A stretch of DNA of 6,929 nucleotides, taken from assembly GCA_937859895.1 (NCBI GenBank), contig CALMAV010000012.1, forward strand, positions 5,709 to 12,637, read 5' to 3'. The notes under the pieces are model-generated. The model was not told where the DNA came from. It worked only from the letters and a program-made list of their open reading frames with translations, and searched no databases. Made by a program: the position numbers and the translations under genes. Shown piece after piece: positions 1-5,690 of the stretch. The first letter of the stretch is position 1. The number at the start of each line of letters is the position of its first letter. Source of the DNA: an uncultured Bryobacterales bacterium (lineage in GTDB: Bacteria; Acidobacteriota; Terriglobia; Bryobacterales; Bryobacteraceae).

Positions 1-914
1 CCTATGTTGATGCCGGCGGTAACTTTATTGACACTGCAGATGTTTATGCAAAGGGTCGTTCGGAGGAATTAATCGGAACCTTCGTCGGCGAGCGAAGCCT
101 GCGCGACAAGCTCGTGCTTGCAACCAAATTCACCTTCAATGCTGAAGCGGGCAATCCGAATGCGGGCGGCAATGGGCGCAAGAACATGCATCGTGCGCTT
201 GAAGGCTCCCTGCAACGGCTACGCACCGACTACGTGGACCTGTACTGGACACACTTCTGGGATGCCGTTACGCCGGTGGAGGAAGTCTTGCAATCCTTGG
301 GTGATCTGCAACGTGCCGGTAAGATTCGCTACTTCGGTTTCTCTGACGCGCCTGCCTGGTACGCCACCAAAGCAGCGACGCTGGCTACCGCACATTCGGT
401 TCCGGGTCCCATTGCCCTGCAGCCCGAGTACTCGCTGGTGGAACGAAGCATTGAGCGGGAGCATCTACCGGCGGCGCGGGAGTGTGGCTTGGGTGTGTGC
501 GCATGGGGTCCCCTTGCCTCTGGCTTTCTCACCGGGAAGTACGGGCGGGAAGGTGACGGCGCTACTGGGCAGGGCCGGTTTGAGACACGCAAGCCGTTCC
601 AGAGATTTACCGACCGCTACTGGCGAACGCTGGATGCTCTGCAAACGGTAGCTGCCGAACTCGAGCGTCCCATGGCGCAGGTTGCTCTGGCTTGGGCCTC
701 AGCTAAGCCTGGCATCACGTCACTCCTACTCGGTGCCCGAACGATTGATCAACTGCGGGACAATTTGGCGTCGGTCGACGTCCGCATTACGCCCGAGCAG
801 TTCCGAGTTCTGGACGAGAGCAGCGCACTCGAGCCGATCCACCCGTACATGGGATTCACCCCTGAAGTGAGTCGGGGAATCTTCGGCGGCACCACGGTCG
901 AAGGCTGGCGCTGA
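1..914 (+). CDS. Aldo/keto reductase (5'-truncated by window edge)
   Basis: NAD(P)H-dependent oxidoreductase of the aldo/keto reductase superfamily, a cytosolic TIM-barrel enzyme that reduces aldehydes or ketones. The frame is open from position 3 to the TGA at 912-914, giving 303 visible residues. Family members are usually about 330-350 long, so roughly 30-40 N-terminal residues lie upstream. The catalytic tetrad is visible: Asp10 and Tyr15 of the fragment in FIDTADVY, Lys42 in LATKF and His84 in YWTHFWD. The C-terminal cofactor region is present as LLLGARTIDQLRDNL, where family knowledge places NADP phosphate contacts. The GTG at 114 is internal, because the Asp/Tyr motif lies upstream of it in the same frame. 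The physiological substrate cannot be told. The next gene starts 86 bases downstream with its own promoter candidate, so no operon link is evident. No strong terminator is seen after the stop. Confidence 0.93.
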   Translation, partial: YVDAGGNFIDTADVYAKGRSEELIGTFVGERSLRDKLVLATKFTFNAEAGNPNAGGNGRKNMHRALEGSLQRLRTDYVDLYWTHFWDAVTPVEEVLQSLGDLQRAGKIRYFGFSDAPAWYATKAATLATAHSVPGPIALQPEYSLVERSIEREHLPAARECGLGVCAWGPLASGFLTGKYGREGDGATGQGRFETRKPFQRFTDRYWRTLDALQTVAAELERPMAQVALAWASAKPGITSLLLGARTIDQLRDNLASVDVRITPEQFRVLDESSALEPIHPYMGFTPEVSRGIFGGTTVEGWR

Positions 915-938
915 CTGGCAGCTTCCCTCCTAGCCTCA

Positions 939-957
939 CCGATTGAAAATCTTTCGG
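939..957. repeat. Imperfect 19-base dyad downstream of the reductase gene
   Basis: The arms CCGA (939-942) and TCGG (954-957) are complementary. An inner GA/TC pair (945-946 with 950-951) also matches, with two T:T mismatches per side. It lies 25 bases after the reductase stop and about 45 bases before the antitoxin start. It could be a weak transcription end for the reductase or an outer operator half for the toxin-antitoxin pair. No T-run follows, so a terminator is unproven. Confidence 0.25.
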
Positions 958-962
958 TTCCG

Positions 963-979
963 CTCTCGTGCAAAGAGAG
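963..979. promoter_or_regulatory. Inverted repeat in the vapBC promoter, candidate autorepressor operator
   Basis: A perfect 5-base inverted repeat, CTCTC at 963-967 and GAGAG at 975-979, is separated by 7 bases. It lies directly upstream of the extended -10 element, overlapping where the -35 region would be. Ribbon-helix-helix antitoxins typically bind short palindromes over their own promoter, so this is the natural place for an operator. The arms are short and could occur by chance. The operator role is inferred from position. Confidence 0.35.
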
Positions 980-985
980 GTTTGG

Positions 986-994
986 TGCTAATAT
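986..994 (+). promoter_or_regulatory. Extended -10 promoter element abutting the antitoxin start (leaderless candidate)
   Basis: TG at 986-987, one spacer base, then TAATAT at 989-994 matches the extended -10 pattern TGnTATAAT with two mismatches. Initiation about 7 bases downstream would fall at or very near 1001, the A of the antitoxin ATG. No Shine-Dalgarno motif lies at usable distance: AGAGAGG at 974-980 is 20 bases away and upstream of the -10. No good -35 hexamer is present, as is usual for extended -10 promoters. Confidence 0.5.
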
Positions 995-1000
995 GCTTTT

Positions 1001-1225
1001 ATGCGTACCACCCTTGAATTGCCTGATACACTTTTTCGTGAGCTAAAGTCCGTAGCAGCGCAGCGCGGAACAACGCTAAAGAATGTCATTCGAGCGGCCA
1101 TCGAAGTTGAGATGCAAAAGGCTCAGGGTAAAGAAACACACAGGGTGAAATTCCCGATCCTTTCCTCGAAGAATCCAGGCAGCTTAAATCTCACCAATGC
1201 CGAAATTGACGACCTTCTTGCCTGA
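1001..1225 (+). CDS. vapB: Ribbon-helix-helix antitoxin (VapB/CopG-like)
   Basis: A 74-residue antitoxin of a type II toxin-antitoxin module. Residues 2-7 (RTTLEL) form the expected DNA-binding beta strand. The following segments, roughly residues 9-22 and 25-40, fit the two helices of a ribbon-helix-helix fold (DTLFRELKSVAAQRG, then TLKNVIRAAIEVEM). The C-terminal tail from about residue 45 (ending NLTNAEIDDLLA) would wrap onto and block the toxin. The start is fixed by sequence: an in-frame TAA at 989-991 lies just upstream and ATG 1001 is the first start after it. The gene overlaps the toxin by 29 bases, a coupling typical of these pairs. Local GC is visibly lower than in the flanking genes, which hints at acquisition by transfer. 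Cognate pairing is inferred from the neighbour. The label vapB reflects the PIN-type partner rather than a precise subfamily match. Confidence 0.85.
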   Translation: MRTTLELPDTLFRELKSVAAQRGTTLKNVIRAAIEVEMQKAQGKETHRVKFPILSSKNPGSLNLTNAEIDDLLA

Positions 1226-1631
1226 TGTGAATGTCTGGCTGGCACTAGCATCCAGTCGTCATATTCACTCGCAAGTCTGCAGCGAGTGGCTGAACTCGCT
1301 CGGGTCTGAGACTGTAGTGTTTTGTCGGGTGTCCCAAATGGGACTATTACGCTTGCTTACAAACGAGTCAGCCATGGGAAAAGACGTTCTCTCCTCCCGC
1401 GAAGCATGGCATGTGTATACTGCCATCGTCCAAGACCAACGGGTCTCCCTGCTGGCGGAGCCGTTCAATCTTGAGCCGGAGTGGCGGAAACTTATGAGTC
1501 AGGATAAACCTGTCCCTAAGGTTTGGACAGACGCTTATCTGGCTGCATTCGCAATATCAGGCGGCATGCAGCTTGTGACCCTAGATCGAGCTGTGCTTAG
1601 CCTTACAAATCAGGCGTTGCTCTTGATCTGA
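1197..1631 (+). CDS. vapC: PIN-domain ribonuclease toxin (VapC-type)
   Basis: A 144-residue PIN-domain toxin. Such toxins are Mg2+-dependent ribonucleases that stop translation by cutting tRNA or rRNA when the antitoxin is degraded. Visible acidic active-site residues are Asp10 in PDVNVWLAL, Asp112 in VWTDAYLAAFA and Asp130 in VTLDRAV. The position where many PIN toxins carry a conserved Glu reads Gln47 (CRVSQMGLLRLLTN). As I recall, a Gln here is common in the subfamily with this CRV-Q-G-LRLLTN block, so it is probably not a defect. The ATG at 1197 is the first start after an in-frame TAA at 1185-1187. There is no clear Shine-Dalgarno, consistent with translation coupled to the overlapping antitoxin. 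The stop is 11 bases from the stop of the convergent metalloprotease gene. Confidence 0.9.
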   Translation: MPKLTTFLPDVNVWLALASSRHIHSQVCSEWLNSLGSETVVFCRVSQMGLLRLLTNESAMGKDVLSSREAWHVYTAIVQDQRVSLLAEPFNLEPEWRKLMSQDKPVPKVWTDAYLAAFAISGGMQLVTLDRAVLSLTNQALLLI

Positions 1632-1642
1632 GAGCAAACAAA

Positions 1643-2590
1643 CTAACGATTCGAAACCGGTTGCGGTAAGCCGCTCGGTGTTGCGCCGGAAAGTCGATTC
1701 TGCCTGGACCAGGTACCGTCCTTGGCACCCTGAGCAATCTCCTGTGCCGTGAACGCATGTACACCCGTCGCTTGTTGTCGTATCGGTGCGAAAGCAGGGC
1801 TATCGTGCAGCTTATCGGTTACAGGCCAGTCACGGATTTCGTTCTGAACTGACGCAACGCGATTGCCTGGATTCGGGTGATCGCTCATGAAGTTTGGGCC
1901 GCCGCTGCCGCCCTGCTCCTCCAGGCGCTGGAAGAAGTTGGCGAGAGCCACCGGATCATAGCCAGCCTTGTACATAATAATCGCGCCAACCGCATCGGCC
2001 TGGGCTTCATCCCCGCGCGAATACTTCAGCGATAGCAGTCCGTTGCTGATGTTCAAGCCCATCTGGCCCAGGCTGCTGGCGAAACCACCGCGCTGCCCCA
2101 GCAAGCCACCCGCAATACCGAACACAGTTTGCGTCAGTTGCTGCTTCTTCATTTGCTTGATGGAGTGCTGCATGTAAATGTGGGAACACTCGTGCGCCAT
2201 AACGCCCGCTAGCTCCGCCTCATTTTGGGCCGCCGCAATAGTGCCGATGTTGACAAAAATAGGACCGCCCGGCACGGCAAAAGCGTTAATCTCTTTCTGC
2301 GGGATCACATGGAACTGGTACGGCCAGGAGTTCTCTTCCGGAATTACTGCGACCAGCTTTTGCCCTAACTGCTGAACGTAGCGAGTAATAGGACTCGAAT
2401 CGGGCAGTACGGGCATAGTCTTATAGACTTCGCTAACGGCTTGCAGACCGATCTGCTCCTGCTGCTGCTTGGTAACGCCCGTATTGCCGGGGTCAGGAAG
2501 CTCAGGACTAGGGATGATCGCCCAAAGGGCAAGGGCCGACGAGACCAGCCCGACAAGGAGAGAAGGCCTGAATTGCGCGGATCGTTTCAT
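1643..2590 (-). CDS. M48-family zinc metalloprotease, exported
   Basis: A 315-residue peptidase of the M48 (Ste24/HtpX/LoiP-like) family, probably acting in the periplasm on misfolded or envelope proteins. An N-terminal hydrophobic stretch at about residues 11-27 after a basic start (MKR) looks like a signal peptide or membrane anchor, with no lipobox Cys. The zinc site is complete: HECSH at 133-137 fits HExxH with Glu134 catalytic, and Glu195 in DEAQADAVG, with Asp199, supplies the third ligand. The family block NAFAVPGGPIFVNIG at 102-116 and SDHPNPGNRV at 236-245 are present. There is no TPR extension, unlike BepA/YfgC, and the tail from about 275 is low in recognisable features. The ATG at 2590 has a weak GAG/TGAG ribosome-binding sequence. 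The gene stands alone, convergent with the toxin gene. The substrate is unknown. Confidence 0.92.
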   Translation of the reverse strand: MKRSAQFRPSLLVGLVSSALALWAIIPSPELPDPGNTGVTKQQQEQIGLQAVSEVYKTMPVLPDSSPITRYVQQLGQKLVAVIPEENSWPYQFHVIPQKEINAFAVPGGPIFVNIGTIAAAQNEAELAGVMAHECSHIYMQHSIKQMKKQQLTQTVFGIAGGLLGQRGGFASSLGQMGLNISNGLLSLKYSRGDEAQADAVGAIIMYKAGYDPVALANFFQRLEEQGGSGGPNFMSDHPNPGNRVASVQNEIRDWPVTDKLHDSPAFAPIRQQATGVHAFTAQEIAQGAKDGTWSRQNRLSGATPSGLPQPVSNR

Positions 2591-2599
2591 TGCTACTCA

Positions 2600-2614
2600 C
2601 TCGATCTTATCGAG
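2600..2614. promoter_or_regulatory. 15-base palindrome over the M48 leader/ribosome-binding region
   Basis: A perfect inverted repeat, CTCGAT-CTT-ATCGAG, has 6-base arms and a 3-base centre. It lies 10 bases upstream of the protease start codon on the minus strand. Its start-proximal arm supplies the GAG of the only Shine-Dalgarno-like sequence (GAGTGAG). If transcribed, it could fold and limit ribosome access. As DNA it could be a repressor site. Which applies depends on an unknown transcription start. Confidence 0.4.
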
Positions 2615-2672
2615 GAACAACGCGCTTGGAAACTAAGAACAACCTGAACCAGTAATGTAACCTGCACGATTA

Positions 2673-2810
2673 TTAAACTACATAAAGCCGGTCAGTTTTC
2701 TTCAATCCGAATCCTGTCTTGCCTTCGTACGATCTTTCAGTCAGGTAGATTGCCGTTTCGCGGACCGCTACGGCGTGGGTTAACCGCACAGGTTTTGTAC
2801 TGGGATACAT
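2673..2810 (-). CDS. Possible small protein, 45 residues, unrecognised
   Basis: An open frame on the minus strand running from ATG at 2810 to a TAA at 2673-2675. The product is basic (ending TGFGLKKTDRLYVV), has no membrane segment and matches nothing I recognise. No Shine-Dalgarno motif precedes the ATG. The frame also extends upstream to an ATG at 2879 with an unlikely, proline-rich N-terminus. It is in the same direction as the protease gene and just upstream of it. It could be a chance frame, a remnant of a decayed gene or a genuine small gene. It is listed because it is the only plausible coding stretch in the spacer. Confidence 0.15.
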   Translation of the reverse strand: MYPSTKPVRLTHAVAVRETAIYLTERSYEGKTGFGLKKTDRLYVV

Positions 2811-3012
2811 TGGCTTAAAGAAAGTGTGCGGAGCCGGCAGCAGCCGAACAATTCCGAGCAGGCCCGGACCTGCCCGCATGCTGGAAGAGCATTCAGCGCG
2901 CTAGCTCTCTCCGCGGACGGGAACCCGGATCAATCAGCATCCTTCCCGTGGCATCGAATGAGACTACACGCAGCAAAGCACGGTACCGGAGAGGACGGTC
3001 TGAACACCAGCC

Positions 3013-3954
3013 ATGAGCCTTACAGATATGCAGATTTTTGTGAACGCGGCCGAATCCCGCACTCTCACCGAGGCGGCGGAACGATTGAGCTTGCCGGTTT
3101 CGACGATCTGCCGTGCCGTGAAACGGATTCAAGCGAATGCCAAACTGGTCCTGCTCCGCCGGAGTGCGGATGGCCTTCATCTGACTCCGGCCGGCAAAGA
3201 TTACTGGGAAGCTTGCCGACGAACCCTTGCCGCCTATCAGGAAACCCTCGACATTCTTGACACTCATCGTGGCCAACCACAAGGCAAGCTCCACATCTAC
3301 GCGCCCATTACTTTTGCCCGCAGCGTTCTAGCTCCGGTTCTGCCCCGATTTCGGGAACTCTATCCTAAGATCCACCTCGAGCTTTCCCTTTACTGTTCGA
3401 ATTGGCACCAGGAGCCATCGGCGGAGTTCGACATTTTCTTGAAGGTAAGAGATCCAAAGGACTCACGCCACCACATAAAAATCTTTCCGCCCATCCGACA
3501 AGGAGTGTTCGCCAGCGCGACGTACCTAAACGGGCATGAGCGGCCCGCCCATCCGGCAGATCTCCATAAGCATCAGTGCATTGGCTATTCGTCCGATCGC
3601 CGCCAAGTACCTTGGAAGCTCACCGGCGAAGGAGAGGAAGTGGTTGTAGAACCGGCATTCCAAATCGTCGTGGGCGATCCCGATATTCAACTCGATCTGA
3701 CGCTGAGCGGACTAGGAGTCGCCTTGCTTCCCCTCTGGGTGGCCCACGCCGCCACGCAGCGCGGCGAACTCGTCCGACTGCTTCCGCAATGGACTCCAGA
3801 GCCCATCCCGTTTTGCGCTTTGTATCGGGGACGGTCGCGTACCTCACCAAAAAGTGAGGCGTTTCTTTGTTTCCTCGAACACGTTGTTGGCCAAAACGGC
3901 GACCCCCGGCTAAACGGCGGCGAGCCGTCCGACTTCTTCGGGTTACGTTCTTGA
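3013..3954 (+). CDS. LysR-family transcriptional regulator
   Basis: A 313-residue LysR-type regulator. The N-terminal winged helix-turn-helix covers about residues 1-60: the DMQIFV opening, TLTEAAERLSLPVSTICRAV as the helix-turn-helix, then LLRRSADGLHLTPAG as the wing. A linker helix follows (YWEACRRTLAAYQETLDIL). The ligand-binding domain runs from about residue 92 (GKLHIYAPITFARSVLAPVL) to about 290 and includes the late GLGVALLPLWVA segment typical of the family. The start is secure: an in-frame TGA at 3001-3003 lies 12 bases upstream and ATG 3013 is the first start after it. GGAGAGG at 2988-2994 is rather far away for a ribosome site. It lies on the same strand as the oxidoreductase and hydrolase and 105 bases ahead of the former, so it likely controls them in response to a small-molecule inducer. 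The inducer is unknown. Confidence 0.93.
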   Translation: MSLTDMQIFVNAAESRTLTEAAERLSLPVSTICRAVKRIQANAKLVLLRRSADGLHLTPAGKDYWEACRRTLAAYQETLDILDTHRGQPQGKLHIYAPITFARSVLAPVLPRFRELYPKIHLELSLYCSNWHQEPSAEFDIFLKVRDPKDSRHHIKIFPPIRQGVFASATYLNGHERPAHPADLHKHQCIGYSSDRRQVPWKLTGEGEEVVVEPAFQIVVGDPDIQLDLTLSGLGVALLPLWVAHAATQRGELVRLLPQWTPEPIPFCALYRGRSRTSPKSEAFLCFLEHVVGQNGDPRLNGGEPSDFFGLRS

Positions 3955-3983
3955 CCGAAACAAACAACGTTCCTCAATCCATT

Positions 3984-4035
3984 TTGCGTCCGCTGCAAAG
4001 TGTCTTTGCGGCTCTGCTACGCAACGCTCTCTTGC
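3984..4035. promoter_or_regulatory. Five-element TTGC/GCAA array, candidate LysR operator
   Basis: In the 105-base gap between the LysR gene and the oxidoreductase, five tetramers alternate in orientation: TTGC at 3984, GCAA at 3995, TTGC at 4006, GCAA at 4021 and TTGC at 4032. The spacers are 7, 7, 11 and 7 bases. The first pair extends to TTTGC-N7-GCAAA (3983-3999) and contains T3985-N11-A3997, the classical LysR-type box. Pair two is GCAAA-N5-TTTGC (3995-4009). Steps of 11 bases place most elements on one DNA face, as expected for a LysR tetramer bound over 50-60 bases. It ends 24 bases before the oxidoreductase ATG, so part may overlap the promoter. Binding by the adjacent regulator is inferred. 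Confidence 0.6.
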
Positions 4036-4059
4036 TTTCGGCATCTCTCCATACAACGA

Positions 4060-5613
4060 ATGCCCCCTGTCAATGCAATCTCAAGGGAAAACTCACCGTC
4101 TCGCTATGACGTGATTGTTGTGGGCGGCGGCTCGGCCGGCTGTGTGATGGCCAGCCGGTTGAGCGAGGACCCGGCCCGCACGGTTCTGCTGCTGGAGGCC
4201 GGACACGCCTACGCTCCAGACGGATACCCCCCCGACCTGACCCACGCTGACAGCTTAGGCATCGAGCCGCCGCACACCTGGGGCTATCAGAGCGTGCCGG
4301 GCCGGACCGCGCACAGCGTGGCCGCCTATGCCGGGCGAGTGCTTGGGGGCGGCTCGGCCATTAATGCAGGCATCGCTCGCCGAGCCCGACCGAGCGACTT
4401 CGCCGGTTGGGAACGGCATGGTTTGCCGGAATGGTCCTTCGCGACGGCGCTCGCCGGGTATAAGGCGTTAGAGAATACTCGGACGGGCGAGGATCGCTGG
4501 CATGGCCGGTCCGGTCCGTGGCCGATTCGGCAGGCGACCCTCCATGACCTCACCCCGCCGGTCCGGGCGTTCTTGGACGCGGCCGCAGCCGCTGGTCTCC
4601 CCCGCATCAGTGACATGAACAGCGACCACCAGGGCGGTGTCGGCCCCGAAGTAAAGAACGTCGTGGATGGCGTCCGCTGCAACACCGGCATGATCTACTT
4701 GTCCGCTGCGGTCCGCGCACGCCCGAACTTGTCGATTCGCGCCGACACGATCGTGGACCGCATCGGGTTCGAGGGCACGCGGGCAACAACGGTTCGCCTC
4801 GACGGCGGCGAAACCCTGCAGGCCGCTGAGATCGTGTTGTGCGCGGGCGTGTATGGTACTCCGGCAATCCTGCTACGCTCCGGGGTCGGTCCAGCGGAAC
4901 ATCTGCGGACACTCAATATCCCGCTAGTCGCTGATCTACCCGTAGGGGAGCGGCTGCAAGATCAGCCGATGTACACGCTTTCTTATGTCGTCAAGCCGGA
5001 AGCCGGGGCGACCCCGCCGAACGGGAGCGGCGTTTTATGGATTCAATCCGCTGAGCCGGTCGAGGGCGAACTGGATCTTCATCTTTCCGTTTCGGTCCAA
5101 CCCGACTTTGATTCCGTCGGCGCACGCAGGCGCATTCTCAGCATCTGGGCCAGTGTCGTCACGCCTCGATCTACCGGCACAGTACGCCTGAAGAGCCGGG
5201 ATCCACAGGTAACGCCCCGGATTGACTACAATCTGCTGAGTGATCCGACGGACCGCCGCCGCTTGCGGGAGGTTGTGAAGCTGACCCGGCACATTATGAG
5301 GACCGAGCCGATTGTTGGTCTGATAGACCGCGAGCTGCTGCCCGGCCCCAGCATCGAAACCGACGCGGAGCTGGACGCAGCGCTCGATGCGGGACTGATG
5401 ACGTTCTACCATGGCACGTCGACGGTGCCCATGGGTGGGGACCAGGACGGAGGGGCAGTCACTGATGCTGAAGGCCGAGTCCGCCATGTGACAGGGCTGC
5501 GTGTGGTGGACGCCTCGCTTTTTCCAGAGGCGGTCTCGGTAGCGATTAACCTTACGGTCCTCATGGTGGCCGAGCGGATCGCAGCGGCGATGCGCTCGGC
5601 CCCGGGCACGTGA
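4060..5613 (+). CDS. GMC-family FAD-dependent oxidoreductase
   Basis: A 517-residue flavoenzyme of the glucose-methanol-choline family, which oxidises alcohol groups and passes electrons to oxygen or another acceptor. The FAD-binding Rossmann motif is YDVIVVGGGSAG at 16-27, with the ribose-binding Glu46 in LLLEAG. A first GMC signature-like block is GRVLGGGSAIN at 92-102, and a second is AGVYGTPAILLRSGVGP near the middle. The C-terminal active site shows His451 in FYHGTSTVPMG and Asn497 in VSVAINLTVLMVAERIA, fitting the catalytic His plus His/Asn pair. STVPMG replaces the commoner GTCRMG. No secretion signal is seen, so it is probably cytoplasmic. I chose ATG 4060. An in-frame GTG at 4000 would add 20 residues with no family resemblance and would place the operator array inside the gene. 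No clear Shine-Dalgarno precedes 4060. The substrate is unknown. The hydrolase follows 77 bases later. Confidence 0.92.
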   Translation: MPPVNAISRENSPSRYDVIVVGGGSAGCVMASRLSEDPARTVLLLEAGHAYAPDGYPPDLTHADSLGIEPPHTWGYQSVPGRTAHSVAAYAGRVLGGGSAINAGIARRARPSDFAGWERHGLPEWSFATALAGYKALENTRTGEDRWHGRSGPWPIRQATLHDLTPPVRAFLDAAAAAGLPRISDMNSDHQGGVGPEVKNVVDGVRCNTGMIYLSAAVRARPNLSIRADTIVDRIGFEGTRATTVRLDGGETLQAAEIVLCAGVYGTPAILLRSGVGPAEHLRTLNIPLVADLPVGERLQDQPMYTLSYVVKPEAGATPPNGSGVLWIQSAEPVEGELDLHLSVSVQPDFDSVGARRRILSIWASVVTPRSTGTVRLKSRDPQVTPRIDYNLLSDPTDRRRLREVVKLTRHIMRTEPIVGLIDRELLPGPSIETDAELDAALDAGLMTFYHGTSTVPMGGDQDGGAVTDAEGRVRHVTGLRVVDASLFPEAVSVAINLTVLMVAERIAAAMRSAPGT

Positions 5614-5628
5614 GGAGCACCTCTTTCT
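5612..5628 (+). terminator. Weak hairpin after the oxidoreductase stop
   Basis: GAGG (5612-5615) and CCTC (5620-5623) can form a 4-base stem with an AGCA loop, followed by TTTCT. It overlaps the stop codon. The stem is too short to be confident of termination. At most it could reduce read-through into the hydrolase. Confidence 0.15.
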
Positions 5629-5678
5629 AACTACTTATGCTAAACGTTCATGCCAATCCCTTTGAGATCGAAACGACC

Positions 5679-5685
5679 AGGAAAA
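5679..5685 (+). promoter_or_regulatory. Ribosome-binding site that sets the hydrolase start at 5691
   Basis: AGGAAAA at 5679-5685 has its AGGA core 8 bases ahead of ATG 5691. The alternative upstream ATG at 5637 has no such motif: the nearest purine-rich run, GAGGAG at 5612-5617, is about 19 bases away. The 18 residues it would add look unlike a family N-terminus. This favours 5691. Confidence 0.65.
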
Positions 5686-5690
5686 ACGCC

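Larger units (their letters stand above)
2591..3012. other. 422-base spacer between divergent M48 protease and LysR genes
   Basis: This is the shared upstream region of two divergent genes and should hold both promoters, but I cannot pick convincing -35/-10 pairs. The part around 2641-2700 is AT-rich (about 38% GC by eye) against 60% or more in the genes. Small palindromes are visible, GGTTAACC at 2778-2785 and GCGGACCGC at 2760-2768, in addition to the 2600-2614 dyad. Only one short open frame, on the minus strand, is worth noting and is listed separately. No RNA gene or repeat family is recognised. Confidence 0.5.

Noticed and set aside
1656..1679. Hairpin ACCG-GTT-GCGG-TAAG-CCGC-T-CGGT as a terminator for the convergent toxin and protease genes
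   Set aside because: It lies inside the protease coding region, has an internal loop and lacks an adjacent T-run in either direction. It is probably coincidental.
2826..3260. 144-residue plus-strand open frame overlapping the LysR start
   Set aside because: It overlaps the N-terminal helix-turn-helix of the LysR gene in another frame, has a low-complexity composition and resembles no family.
3914..3928. ACGGC-GGCGA-GCCGT hairpin near the end of the LysR gene
   Set aside because: It is within the coding sequence and not followed by T residues, so there is no support for termination.
4000..4059. GTG 4000 as the start of the GMC oxidoreductase
   Set aside because: The added 20 residues (rich in Cys, Leu and Arg) do not resemble a GMC N-terminus or a convincing signal peptide, and this would put the regular TTGC/GCAA array partly inside the gene. 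ATG 4060 leaves the usual short lead before the FAD motif.
4326..4916. Long minus-strand frames opposite the GMC gene
   Set aside because: High-GC coding sequence commonly leaves open antisense frames. Their Arg/Pro/Ser-rich products match no family and the plus strand is clearly coding.
5637..5690. ATG 5637 as the hydrolase start
   Set aside because: It has no ribosome-binding site at usable distance, whereas ATG 5691 is preceded by AGGAAAA with good spacing.
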